DNA of 64,000 nt from Virgibacillus_F necropolis_A (GCF_044793635.1 NZ_CP084992.1:3658001-3722000); one strand, 5' to 3'. Positions 27,575-35,962 are shown, counted from the first letter of the stretch. Notes: a model not told the origin generated them from the letters alone. Numbers and translations are program-made.

Positions 27575-28342
27575 ATGCCTACATATTTATTAATGGAAAT
27601 AAGTAGCTGGTGGAACATACCATTACTTGCGTTGGTTTTAGGGTGCGGTGTCTTATATTTGTTAGTGGCGTACCAATATTCTGCAGGTAAAAAAAGATTT
27701 CTCCTTGGTTTGTTCCTCCTTTATATATGTCTTGGAAGTCCAATTTATGGTATTGGTCACCTTTTTTTTAGTGTACATATGATTCAGATGGCAATACTCT
27801 ACTTTTTTGTGCCCCCGCTACTTTTAATTGGAGTTCCAAGAGAACTAATTGAGCATTTGCGTGAATTTTTTGGCAATAAAGCCGTAACTTTGACTGTTAA
27901 TAGGCCGATGGTTTATATGTTTGTTTTTTGTGGATTATTTGCTCTTTATCATATTCCGATGATCTTTGATGCTGTGATGACAAATTGGTGGTTACATAAA
28001 GCCTTTCATTCAATCCTATTGATAACAGCCTTAGGAATGTGGAGTCCCGTGATAATGAAATGGCCACTTCATCAAAAAAAACGATACATGCGGTGGAGTG
28101 GTGTGATAATAATGCCCGCCTGTTTATTGTTAGTTTTTGCTGATGCACCGTTATACAAAACGTATCAGGACCCTGCTACATGGGCAACAGCATTACATGT
28201 ATGCTTTGGGATCCAACAAGTTGAAAATCTACGAAGTGCGATGGGACTGTTATCATCCATGACAGACCAGCGTTTAGCTGGAGTCTCTATGTTGGTTTTA
28301 CACCAACTTAGTCATTTCAATATGATTGGAAAACGAAAATGA
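27575..28342 (+). CDS. ctaG: Cytochrome c oxidase assembly factor CtaG (caa3-type)
   Basis: Polytopic membrane protein required for maturation of the Cu-containing caa3 oxidase in Bacillus. About seven hydrophobic helices. Family segments: LGSPIYGIGHLFFSVHMIQM with conserved histidines (here quoted as GIGHLFFSVHMIQM), FFVPPLLLIGVP, LYHIPMIFDAVM, KAFHSILLITALGMWSPVI, and the ADAPLYKTYQDP loop. 255 aa, somewhat shorter than B. subtilis CtaG, mostly at the C-terminus. Stands alone; no ctaCDEF genes are in the window. Confidence 0.85.
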   Translation: MPTYLLMEISSWWNIPLLALVLGCGVLYLLVAYQYSAGKKRFLLGLFLLYICLGSPIYGIGHLFFSVHMIQMAILYFFVPPLLLIGVPRELIEHLREFFGNKAVTLTVNRPMVYMFVFCGLFALYHIPMIFDAVMTNWWLHKAFHSILLITALGMWSPVIMKWPLHQKKRYMRWSGVIIMPACLLLVFADAPLYKTYQDPATWATALHVCFGIQQVENLRSAMGLLSSMTDQRLAGVSMLVLHQLSHFNMIGKRK

Positions 28343-28435
28343 ATAGTTGTAAAATCGCAGAATGCGTAAAGTGAGGAGGGGATTTGGAATATTCTATTTG
28401 ATCAAATGGTTGGATAATTAACAACTAATTTCTAT

Positions 28436-28478
28436 ATCAAAAGCCGGCTTTCCCGCAGGAATACCGGCTTTTGATGGA
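28436..28478. terminator. Terminator between ctaG and the peptide gene
   Basis: 12-bp stem atcaaaagccgg with ccggcttttgat, 16-nt loop; symmetrical, can serve both convergent transcripts. Confidence 0.7.
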
Positions 28479-28585
28479 TATATAGTAAGCGTAGTGGGTT
28501 TATAATATATGCATTATAAAGTTGCTTTTTTACTAATGTTTATTATACTAAATCAGGTCAAAAGACAAAATGCTCTCTTTATGAA

Positions 28586-28708
28586 TTAATCAAGATCTCC
28601 ATAACCAGGGTCATTGTGAAATAGCGGACCCGTTGAAGCACTTACTGGAGCACTAACAAAAAATATTGTCAAAGCTATAACTGAAAAAAGCATTCCGATT
28701 TTTTTCAT
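28586..28708 (-). CDS. Secreted signalling-peptide precursor (AimP/Phr-like), 40 aa
   Basis: Short gene with a strong AAAGGGGGTG ribosome site. The product starts MKKIGMLFSVIALTIFFVSA, a textbook Sec signal peptide; PVSA gives an AxA-type cleavage site near residue 24, leaving STGPLFHNDPGYGDLD, 16 residues, as the exported part. It begins 46 nt after the AimR-family gene on the same strand, the place of the pheromone gene in aimR-aimP and rap-phr modules. The C-terminus does not resemble known arbitrium hexapeptides (SAIRGA, GMPRGA), so the mature peptide is unknown. Function is inferred from position and architecture. Confidence 0.75.
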   Translation of the reverse strand: MKKIGMLFSVIALTIFFVSAPVSASTGPLFHNDPGYGDLD

Positions 28709-28754
28709 ATCGACACCCCCTTTCAATTTGGAGAAAATAATTTAAGGCTTTGTA

Positions 28755-29783
28755 TCAAGCACCCATTTCCTGTAAGGCTAGAATTGGTAATCTGCCAAAG
28801 AAGTGATCACTACGCTTGTTAATAAAGTTGTTATGCGATTGGTGCAATAAATCTTTGTCATTCGTGGCTAGTCCTAAATAATATTGTTGAAATGGTGAAT
28901 CGAACGATAATTTTCTTAAGATGTCTTCAGCTTTTTTATGATTTCCTTTCGCAATTTCAATATGTGCTAGTTCACTTGGATCACTAGTTGAAACTCCTTC
29001 TACTCGTCCATGATGAGCTGAAATAAATGGTATGTTATTATTTTGGATCTTGTAAATGATATCCATGAGTCCATGCTTTTTTGCAACTTTTGTCGCTTCT
29101 TGTAGATGATACATTCCTTGTTTGTACGTATCAAAAGTGTAGGTCAGTGCTAAATTTATATTTATAGCAGCTTTTGTTCTCGGATTTTGTGTTAAGTTTA
29201 AAACCCGGAAAGCATATTTTCTAGCCATAATAAGTTCGTTTCGTACCCAATAATAGGTGAATAAAATCTCACACAATCGTATATTAAAAAAAGATAATAG
29301 AAACGGATCGTCAACTGCAGCAAAAAGATATGGCTGTTTATCTAGGAAGTCTCCCAATTTTCCAAAATTACGCATGTCGTAATGGGTCGAAATCTTAAGA
29401 AATTCTATCAAACAAATAATTCCTGGTTCTTCACTTTGGAGTGTTGTTACGCGGTGTATTATTTCTGGTGGAGATAAACGGTTTAATTTCCTATCCAGCA
29501 TTAGCTGATAGGCTGCTGCCCATTGGTTATTTGATTTGGATTTTGATTTGATGTTTTTATCAATTAAAAGCTGCAAGTCCTCATAAAAACCATTCATATA
29601 TAAAAATTCCAAACCCTTTTTCATAATTTCATTTTCATTACTTTGCATACATAACTTACGAACAAGGTTTAGTACCGTTTGTTCATCGTGTTGTACTGAA
29701 AGCATAGATATCGCATGTGCCAACGATAGCTTTCCATTTTGGATGATGTCTAGTTTAGAATTATTTACAGATTCAGTAGTCAT
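28755..29783 (-). CDS. AimR-family (TPR) peptide-pheromone receptor
   Basis: All-helical TPR protein of the RRNPP/AimR family. The C-terminal third resembles SPbeta AimR in order: IEIAKGNHKKAEDILRKL, then a short-TPR LGLATNDKDLLHQS, ending KRSDHFFGRLPILALQEMG (AimR: KKSDKFYKNLPLMELQKLG). The N-terminal NGKLSLAHAISML to NGFYEDLQLLID stretch matches AimR after its DGK. At 342 aa it is about 40 shorter than SPbeta AimR; the missing part is the beginning of the HTH domain, so DNA binding is doubtful. TAGGAG lies 7 nt before the ATG and supports this start. No phage genes are near. Comparison is from memory, not from an alignment run. Confidence 0.8.
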   Translation of the reverse strand: MTTESVNNSKLDIIQNGKLSLAHAISMLSVQHDEQTVLNLVRKLCMQSNENEIMKKGLEFLYMNGFYEDLQLLIDKNIKSKSKSNNQWAAAYQLMLDRKLNRLSPPEIIHRVTTLQSEEPGIICLIEFLKISTHYDMRNFGKLGDFLDKQPYLFAAVDDPFLLSFFNIRLCEILFTYYWVRNELIMARKYAFRVLNLTQNPRTKAAININLALTYTFDTYKQGMYHLQEATKVAKKHGLMDIIYKIQNNNIPFISAHHGRVEGVSTSDPSELAHIEIAKGNHKKAEDILRKLSFDSPFQQYYLGLATNDKDLLHQSHNNFINKRSDHFFGRLPILALQEMGA

Positions 29784-30272
29784 TTTTATACTCCTAACTG
29801 TAAAAACTTTTCTGAAAGTTTAATACATAATACCACAAAATTATACAAAACCCATGAGCATAAGTGCCTGATATTTCGACAAATTTCGCGTTATTCTATC
29901 AAGAAATTTACCCTTGATAGAAAGTGTGAAAGAAGGGGCAACTTACTTTAGAGTAAAACCAATAATACCCTGGAACCTTACTGTTAAGCCGGATTCCAGG
30001 GTATTTTATTTGATTTTTTCAAATCCTTTAAAAGAAGTGTGGAGATGAGCCATCTAACTGTAAGGATATTTATATAACTTTCTTCCTGCTTAATAAGAAT
30101 CAGTTTGATGACCTTGTTACTCTACCTCTTTAACGTTCAATTATTTATTTCGTCGTTGATATATTGAAAAACTTTTGATATCTTGCTTTTTAATTCTAAT
30201 ATCGATATTTTTTATTTGGAACGAGGTACAATAATAATAGAGACATTATCTGAATAGGGAAGGGAGATTGGT
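29784..30272. other. 489-bp gap between receptor gene and adaA
   Basis: Contains the upstream region of the AimR-family gene (two TATAAT/TATTAT-like boxes reading leftwards near 29835-29850), the hairpin at 29964-30005, and the AT-rich adaA leader. No credible ORF. Confidence 0.5.
29964..30019 (+). terminator. Orphan terminator-like hairpin
   Basis: 12-bp stem aataccctggaa with ttccagggtatt, then ttttatttgatttttt on the + strand. No + strand gene precedes it within 1.5 kb, so it would terminate an unannotated short transcript or act as a leader attenuator. Confidence 0.6.
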
Positions 30273-30857
30273 ATGATGGTTAAAGATCAAAACCTGACAG
30301 ACGAGCAATGGAAAGCGATTCGCGAAAATGATAAGAGGTATGATGATGATTTTTTCTATGCCGTGAAAACTACTAAAATATTTTGCAGACCTTCATGTAA
30401 ATCCCGTGTTCCGAACTTTGATAATGTAACTATATTTTATCGTCGGGATGATGCACAAAAAGCAGGATACCGACCATGTAAAAGGTGTAAATCAGGTGGA
30501 TACCAGTTGCCTGACGAAGAGTGGGTACTTCAGGCTGAGGCATACATGAAGGAAAATTATTCGAACTATTTAACGCTAGCTATCATAGCAGAAGGTTGCC
30601 ATGGCAGTCCATATCATTTACATCGCGTGTTCAAGCGTGTGAATGGAATTACGCCGCTTGAATTCGTGCTTCAAATCCGCATGGATAAAGCGATACACTA
30701 TTTAAAGCATACAGACAAATCTATCAAAGAAATTAGTACCCTAATAGGCATGCCTAATGCTGCTTACTTTTCCACAACTTTTAAAAATAGAACAAATATG
30801 ACACCAAGAATGTTCCGCGAAAATTATAAAAAGGAGGTGTTACGTGATGAAAAATAG
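30273..30857 (+). CDS. adaA: Methylphosphotriester-DNA methyltransferase / AraC-type activator (AdaA)
   Basis: Adaptive response sensor: an N-terminal zinc-cysteine domain removes methyl groups from DNA phosphotriesters and, once methylated, the protein activates transcription. The four zinc cysteines are in IFCRPSCKSR and YRPCKRC (the FCRPSC cysteine being the acceptor); an AraC-type HTH fills residues 85-190 (LTLAIIAEGCHGSPYHLHRVF). 194 aa, like B. subtilis AdaA. It overlaps adaB by 14 nt, forming the Bacillus adaA-adaB operon. Confidence 0.93.
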   Translation: MMVKDQNLTDEQWKAIRENDKRYDDDFFYAVKTTKIFCRPSCKSRVPNFDNVTIFYRRDDAQKAGYRPCKRCKSGGYQLPDEEWVLQAEAYMKENYSNYLTLAIIAEGCHGSPYHLHRVFKRVNGITPLEFVLQIRMDKAIHYLKHTDKSIKEISTLIGMPNAAYFSTTFKNRTNMTPRMFRENYKKEVLRDEK

Positions 30858-31356
30858 TAAAGAGCAAACCGTATATTATGGGCACATTGACAGTAATGGT
30901 TGGTCACTTTATCTTGCGGTTACAGAAACAGGACTTTGCTTTGTTGGAAAAGGGGGGATTAGTGAAATGAACCAATGGTTTGAAAAGTATAGACCAAAAG
31001 CCAGGTTGGTTGAGGGATGGGATAACGTATCAACGTATGCGGCTGAACTAGTAGAATATTTAAACGGGTACCGCAAAGTCTTTGATTTATCAGTAGATTT
31101 AAGCGGCACAAAATTTCAGGAAGCAGTTTGGACTGAATTGCAAAATATTCCATACGGTGAAACGAAAACGTATACGGACATATCCAAAAACATTGGCAAA
31201 CCAAGTTCAGTTCGTGCTGTAGGAACAGCAATTGGTGCGAATCCTATATTAATTGTTGTTCCTTGTCACCGTGTTATTCGTAAGAGTGGGAAACTAGCGG
31301 GCTATCGCGGGGGAATTTTAATGAAGGAAAAATTAATTGGGCTGGAAAGTATGTAA
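30844..31356 (+). CDS. adaB: O6-methylguanine-DNA methyltransferase (AdaB)
   Basis: Suicide repair enzyme transferring the O6-alkyl group of guanine to its own cysteine, in IVVPCHRVI. The downstream KLAGYRGG and upstream IPYGETKTYTDIS wing and recognition helix (SSVRAVGTAIGANP) are intact. 170 aa. AAGGAGGTG at 30831-30839 serves a GTG (30844) or ATG (30847); both are plausible. Translated in overlap with adaA and followed by a terminator. Confidence 0.93.
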   Translation: MMKNSKEQTVYYGHIDSNGWSLYLAVTETGLCFVGKGGISEMNQWFEKYRPKARLVEGWDNVSTYAAELVEYLNGYRKVFDLSVDLSGTKFQEAVWTELQNIPYGETKTYTDISKNIGKPSSVRAVGTAIGANPILIVVPCHRVIRKSGKLAGYRGGILMKEKLIGLESM

Positions 31357-31357
31357 G

Positions 31358-31384
31358 CACCTAATCTTTGTTAGGTGTTTTTTT
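31358..31384 (+). terminator. Terminator of adaA-adaB
   Basis: 7-bp stem cacctaa with ttaggtg, then a run of T. Confidence 0.75.
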
Positions 31385-31696
31385 AGCAGTTAAGAAAGCA
31401 TAAATCCTTTCTTATTGCATAAGTGCAACTAAGGCTTGGCGATAAGCCAAGTTATTTAAGAAGTTGCTGAAGACTTTGCCACTTAATAATACATATAAAA
31501 CAAGACAGCCACAAAACTGATACTTACTTTTGTAAGAAATCTCATTGTGCACCTCCAATGAAAATATTTCTCTCGAAGTATCTTTTAAATGAAGTTTCAC
31601 TTTATATCTTCAACTTAAGATTAGTACACAATCTTTAAGTGAGTATTGAGTTAATGTAAATTTTGGGTAAATTTATACATAGGTATAAGAGGAAAT
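31385..31696. other. 312-bp gap with a possible micro-ORF
   Basis: No established gene. A 62-codon frame on the - strand (31412-31600) lacks a ribosome site. Within it, in another frame, a 20-codon ORF at 31483-31545 (MRFLTKVSISFVAVLFYMYY) starts behind a strong GGAGGTGCACA ribosome site and would give a tiny membrane peptide. It may be a broken gene. Confidence 0.3.
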
Positions 31697-31727
31697 AAAA
31701 AAATAGCCCGTTAAGGCTATTTTTTTA
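31697..31727. terminator. Terminator at the end of the TolB-like gene
   Basis: 12-bp stem aaaaaaatagcc with ggctattttttt; overlaps the stop codon of the - strand gene. Confidence 0.85.
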
Positions 31728-32714
31728 TACAAATAATTGATTTCGAAAAAAGTTAACGTTGGATGAAGGAGACCATTGTAGAGACGTGATCAAAGCGTCT
31801 TCCATTAGACGAATGGGAACAGAGTTATTTAGATCCACCAACCACATTTCATGGGCAAATTCTTGTTCTGTGCAACCGGCAAGATAAGCAATTTTATTAC
31901 CATCCGGGGACCAAGTTACAGGTGTGGCATAACAATCAGATAAGGCGTGAATCCGATCATTTTCTCCTCGTCTTCCCACCGTCCTTACATGATTGAAATA
32001 ACCTTTCTCAAAGAAAGCAGTTGCACTGTAAGCTATTATTCTCGAATTTGGATTCCAAGTTGGGTTGTAGTTTTTAGCAAGTGGTCCTCCTTCTAATTCA
32101 AATACAGTTCCAGTCGAAAGTTCAATTGTGCGGATGAGCGAGATACTGACGCCAGGAGTTGTATAAAGCACAAAGGAATCATCAGGAGATAATTCGACTT
32201 CATGCATAGGGCCTTCGGTGTTTTGCGTTATTTGCCTTTTCCCAGTACCATTAACCGAAATCCGGTAAAGTTGGCTAGTGCCATTTTCATCTGGTGCTTG
32301 AAAAAGTAGTTCTCTTCCAGTTGAAAACCATTGAGCATCGGTTGCATTGGGCTGTCGGATACTTTGAGCCTGATGGGATGTGACGTCATAAATAACAATT
32401 TGATCCCTTGTTGTATACGTCAACTTTTTGCTGTCAGGTGACCAATCCAGATTAATTATATCTTCCTCGTCTATTTGATCTATACCTGCAATTGACCCTG
32501 CTGACAAGTAAATTACGTATAAGATTCTGTTTCGACCGACAAATGCAATTTTATTGCTGTCAGGAGACCAAACAGGACTTGAAAATGTGTCCGCTAAGCC
32601 ATTTGTTAGCTGGACATTCCCACCGTTTCTAAGATTAAATAGCCAAATATCGTATTGTCCACCACGATTTGTTGTATAAGCAATAGCACCTCGCACTGGA
32701 TTAGGATAGTTCAT
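31725..32714 (-). CDS. TolB-like beta-propeller (PD40 repeat) protein
   Basis: 329 aa built of repeated WSPDSNKIAFV-type blades (about residues 40-65, 85-105, 185-205, 225-245, 265-290, 305-325), i.e. a six-bladed propeller of the TolB/DPP-IV N-domain kind. No signal peptide or peptidase domain, so it is probably a cytosolic binding or scaffold protein, or a stand-alone propeller. AAGGAAGTGA lies before the ATG. Last gene of a three-gene operon with an amidohydrolase and a transporter; the ligand is unknown. Confidence 0.75.
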   Translation of the reverse strand: MNYPNPVRGAIAYTTNRGGQYDIWLFNLRNGGNVQLTNGLADTFSSPVWSPDSNKIAFVGRNRILYVIYLSAGSIAGIDQIDEEDIINLDWSPDSKKLTYTTRDQIVIYDVTSHQAQSIRQPNATDAQWFSTGRELLFQAPDENGTSQLYRISVNGTGKRQITQNTEGPMHEVELSPDDSFVLYTTPGVSISLIRTIELSTGTVFELEGGPLAKNYNPTWNPNSRIIAYSATAFFEKGYFNHVRTVGRRGENDRIHALSDCYATPVTWSPDGNKIAYLAGCTEQEFAHEMWLVDLNNSVPIRLMEDALITSLQWSPSSNVNFFRNQLFV

Positions 32715-32737
32715 GTAATCACTTCCTTACTTATTTA

Positions 32738-33961
32738 CTAAAAAGCTCGATCAATCACTTTTTTTCCTCTAAAATAGACTTTTCGTATCTCCTCGATATC
32801 CGTAACATCCAATCCAGGAATTCCATCTACAACTAAAAAGTTCGCATCCATTCCATTTACTAATCTACCGAACTCATTACCATTCCCAAGAATATCTGCT
32901 GGGTTTGCGGTTAATAAGGAAAGGATATCGTTCTCGTCATAGCCATTTTCTTTTAATAGTTTCATGGAAGGATGGGCAATTAACATAAGCATATCAGGCC
33001 CCTTTAAATCCTGGTCTTGAAATGGTAGCCAACTTGCATCTGGATATGGTGGTAGATAAGCGTCTGTTGCAATGGAAACAGGGATATTTTTTTGCGTTAA
33101 TTTTAGAATGTTTTCTGGTGAATTTGGTTCAAGATGAGTGCCGCCCATTGGAGTTGCTACAATTTTTACACCTTGTTGCTTGGCCCTTACAATTTGTTCA
33201 TCCGTAATTCCGTGAGCATGATGGAGCACATCAAGCCCTGCGTCCAGCGTCATCTGGATTGCATCATAACCAGCGACATGAGCACCGATTTGTTTGCCAA
33301 ATTGATGATAAATCTCAACTATTTTGTTTAATTCTTCAAGGGTGTACATGATTTCACCAGCCCGTGGAACTATATCTGCCGTAAAATTAGCTGGTGTTGC
33401 ATTAATGAATATATTCTCCCCAGGATAGTCGCTGCATTGTGCCATTTCCTTTACCAAAAGAAAGTTTGATAGATCCTTTTGTTTTACCGGACTTGATTTT
33501 GTAATGGATGTAAAGTGTGTTAATTCCTTAAATCCAATGGATATACTCGTAGCTGCAAATGAAATGTCCAGTGGGATGTCTTTAACCACTTCACGATATT
33601 CATCAATTGAGAAGTCACACATGGGATGCCCACAAATTTGTTCGCCAAGTGCGGTTATTCCCGATGATAATGCATGAAGAAGAATAGCCTTTCCGGAAAG
33701 GAAATGGGTTTCATTTGTAATGGGATGTAGGGATGTAGGTGCAAATTCTAATAAATGGGTGTGACAGTCGACTAAAGAAGGTGTGATTACATAACTGGAG
33801 TAGTCGATTACCTCTGTTTCAGCGTATTTGTGGCGAAAATCCGTCCAGCTACCAACTTCTATAATTTTTCCATCTTTTATGAACATGGCCCCATCGTAAA
33901 TCGTACCTTTTTCACTTACTGTAACTAGTTTTTTTCCTCGAATAACATAAGCATTATTCAT
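32738..33961 (-). CDS. Amidohydrolase family protein (imidazolonepropionase-like)
   Basis: Metal-dependent hydrolase: HxH metal motif in VDCHTHLLEF, further histidines in QIGAHVAGYDA and LHHAHGITD, and the catalytic Asp in SIATDAYLPP. The N- and C-terminal beta-sandwich (VVDGIPGLDVTDIEEI... FRGKKVIDRAF) completes the fold. 407 aa. Starts behind GGTGGTG, just after the transporter gene. Probably deaminates or opens a small cyclic amide taken up by that transporter; the substrate is unknown. Confidence 0.8.
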   Translation of the reverse strand: MNNAYVIRGKKLVTVSEKGTIYDGAMFIKDGKIIEVGSWTDFRHKYAETEVIDYSSYVITPSLVDCHTHLLEFAPTSLHPITNETHFLSGKAILLHALSSGITALGEQICGHPMCDFSIDEYREVVKDIPLDISFAATSISIGFKELTHFTSITKSSPVKQKDLSNFLLVKEMAQCSDYPGENIFINATPANFTADIVPRAGEIMYTLEELNKIVEIYHQFGKQIGAHVAGYDAIQMTLDAGLDVLHHAHGITDEQIVRAKQQGVKIVATPMGGTHLEPNSPENILKLTQKNIPVSIATDAYLPPYPDASWLPFQDQDLKGPDMLMLIAHPSMKLLKENGYDENDILSLLTANPADILGNGNEFGRLVNGMDANFLVVDGIPGLDVTDIEEIRKVYFRGKKVIDRAF

Positions 33962-33964
33962 TAA

Positions 33965-35062
33965 TTACACCACCAAAAAAGGAGTTAAGAAATAACCAAG
34001 TATACATGCGGTTGCGACTCGAATTATCAATCCTACTACAGCAGCCATAAGTGTTTCCCGCTCGTTTAAATCAGATGTTTCCGCCCACGTGGCTGGAACC
34101 TGACCGAAGATTACCGATAGTGGTAGACCGGAGTTTGCCAAAATAAACGAACCAACAATTAAGCGTGGATCAATGGAAGCAGCCAATTCGGCCAGCTGAG
34201 CAACCGCGAGTGTCGGAGCTGCCAGGATGGAGACAATACCTGTTGATGGTTCAATGCTTATCAGTGTCAGAATGGATGCAAGACTGGATTCAATTGGCTC
34301 CCATATTCCCATGAATTTCAAAATGCCGATCAAGAAAAATACAACGGCGACAGCTGGAATAATGATCAAGAATAGTAACTCAGTTCCTTCTTTTGCGGAA
34401 GAAAATATGGTGTTCATAAACTTCGTGTTTGGTGTGAACCGTGGTAGCTCCTCTAGTGAAACTTTTCTGGTGTCACGGTAAATCGTTTTGGATAAGACAA
34501 ATGGAACAACAATGATCGGTACAAAGATTGATAGAATAACGAGTGGAAAAGAATTAATATCGAATGCTGCCAACGCAATAAGTCCTAGTACAAATGTTGC
34601 AAAGGATTGTGGCGATTGAATCATTGTAGATACAGCTATTTTTTGTTCAGCTTTTGTCGCATTTGCTTTTACTAGGATTGGTCCAGCAATTTTCCCTGCT
34701 GCGTTAACATCACCCAGGATATTGTAAACACTCGGAATGATGACAGCTGGGTTTATTTTGAACAATTTCATAACAGGGACGAAGATTCTAATCAACCCAT
34801 CTGTAAATCCCAGCCTTTCCAATATACGTCCCATAATGACACTAACGATAATCGCAATACCGACTTCACCAGTCAGAAATACATCAACGACTATTGGTTT
34901 GACTTCTTTAATTACGGTATCAAATAAATTCGATAGAGAATTTGGTGCAAAGAAAAGAAGAGCTAGCGAAATAAGAACTAACAAAATACCAATTACTTCA
35001 TAATAATGCCATTTCGATCGATTAGAAGGAATGTTTGCTTTAGTGCCTTGTTTATTCTCCAT
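33965..35062 (-). CDS. Nucleoside-recognition (Gate) domain membrane transporter
   Basis: Polytopic membrane protein, about nine to ten hydrophobic helices, of the YjiH/nucleoside-recognition-domain group. Characteristic are LTGEVGIAIIVSVIMGRILE, quoted here as GEVGIAIIVSVIMGRILE, the IPSVYNILGDVNAAGKIAGP loop and ANSGLPLSVIFGQVPATWAE. The open frame runs from 35107, but GGGGGAA before the ATG at 35062 (MENKQGTK) makes that the likelier start, about 365 aa. First gene of the operon with the amidohydrolase and propeller protein. Confidence 0.75.
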   Translation of the reverse strand: MENKQGTKANIPSNRSKWHYYEVIGILLVLISLALLFFAPNSLSNLFDTVIKEVKPIVVDVFLTGEVGIAIIVSVIMGRILERLGFTDGLIRIFVPVMKLFKINPAVIIPSVYNILGDVNAAGKIAGPILVKANATKAEQKIAVSTMIQSPQSFATFVLGLIALAAFDINSFPLVILSIFVPIIVVPFVLSKTIYRDTRKVSLEELPRFTPNTKFMNTIFSSAKEGTELLFLIIIPAVAVVFFLIGILKFMGIWEPIESSLASILTLISIEPSTGIVSILAAPTLAVAQLAELAASIDPRLIVGSFILANSGLPLSVIFGQVPATWAETSDLNERETLMAAVVGLIIRVATACILGYFLTPFLVV

Positions 35063-35284
35063 AAAAAATTCCCCCAAGCCATTTTTCTTAGTGAAAATAA
35101 ACCCCATTTAAATTTAGGATATGAAATCATGAGAAAATGTGTGTTTGCCCAACGCTCTCTATTATGCGAATCTTTTACACTATATTTTAGAAAATTTGGT
35201 GAATCTTATTGCTTAAATTGGTATGATTAGATTTAAAATAGGGTTGTTTTGGTAAGTTTCAAGAAATTGTAATGAGGTGAACGG

Positions 35285-35425
35285 GTGGAAAAAAAGGACA
35301 AAAAGAAAAAGTCCGATAAATGGGAATGGATTACTGAGGTGCTCTTGTTTATACCCGAACTAATAATATTTCCTATTAAATTACTGTTTAAAGGAGCAGT
35401 TAGTATATTTAAATATTGGAATTAA
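35285..35425 (+). CDS. Small basic-amphipathic protein, 46 aa
   Basis: GTG start behind GAGGTGA. The N-terminus is very lysine-rich (EKKDKKKKSDKWEW), followed by a hydrophobic stretch (VLLFIPELIIFPIKLLF) ending GAVSIFKYWN, so it probably lies on or in the membrane. I do not recognise a family. A diverged copy of its last dozen codons (GVVSLFKYWNKD) recurs at 35886-35925, just before the second VOC gene. Confidence 0.55.
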   Translation: MEKKDKKKKSDKWEWITEVLLFIPELIIFPIKLLFKGAVSIFKYWN

Positions 35426-35513
35426 TAGCTGACATCATCCTTATTAAGCTTTTTGCATGGCTGTCCTGTAGGGAGTATTGGAATACAAAGGTACAAGGAA
35501 GGAGGTTTCTTAA

Positions 35514-35864
35514 ATGAAAAAGAATACGGGTGTTACATTCCAAGTAAGAATATCTAATTATGAGAAAGGTAGAGAATGGTATGAAACTCTTTTTAACAGA
35601 AAACCCGACTTCGTACCACATGAAGATTTCGCTGAGTGGGAAATAATTCCTGATGCTTGGATTCAGGTAGCTAAAGGGAAACCCGCAATAGGTAATGGCC
35701 CTATTCGATTGGGAGTAGATGATATAAAAAATGAAAGAGAACGCCTTATGAAAGAATTGAATATAGGAATAGAAGAAATTAATACAAGAGAAGGTGTGCC
35801 AGCGGCCTGGTGTTCCTTCGAAGATCCTTATGGAAATAGGATAGGGTTATATCAGGATCTTTAA
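35514..35864 (+). CDS. VOC family protein (glyoxalase/bleomycin-resistance fold), first
   Basis: Single-domain VOC protein of 116 aa with the two beta-alpha-beta-beta-beta modules: FQVRISNYEKGREWYETLF at the start and CSFEDPYGNRIGLYQDL at the end, the latter carrying the C-terminal metal-ligand region (here Tyr/Glu-poor). AAGGAGG before the ATG. Function unknown; such proteins range from metal-dependent lyases to antibiotic binders. Confidence 0.75.
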   Translation: MKKNTGVTFQVRISNYEKGREWYETLFNRKPDFVPHEDFAEWEIIPDAWIQVAKGKPAIGNGPIRLGVDDIKNERERLMKELNIGIEEINTREGVPAAWCSFEDPYGNRIGLYQDL

Positions 35865-35885
35865 TTATTAGGACGTTATTCAAAA

Positions 35886-35925
35886 TAGGGGTAGTTAGTT
35901 TATTTAAATATTGGAATAAAGATTA
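35886..35925 (+). pseudogene. Fragment duplicating the 3' end of the 46-aa gene
   Basis: gtagttag-t-ttatttaaatattggaat repeats the end of the small gene at 35285-35425 with few changes, and translates to GVVSLFKYWNKD before a stop, but an in-frame stop lies directly upstream and no start is available. Suggests a past tandem duplication of the small-gene/VOC unit. Confidence 0.5.
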
Positions 35926-35962
35926 ATGATTTCTATAATAGAAAAATGAAGGGGAGATAACT

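Noticed and set aside
28586..29783. Prophage remnant around the AimR-type gene
   Set aside because: Flanks are ordinary chromosomal genes (ctaG, adaAB) and no integrase, portal, capsid or att-like repeat was seen within 10 kb.
31412..31600. 62-aa - strand frame as a gene
   Set aside because: No ribosome site before its ATG; the better-supported start inside it is in another frame.
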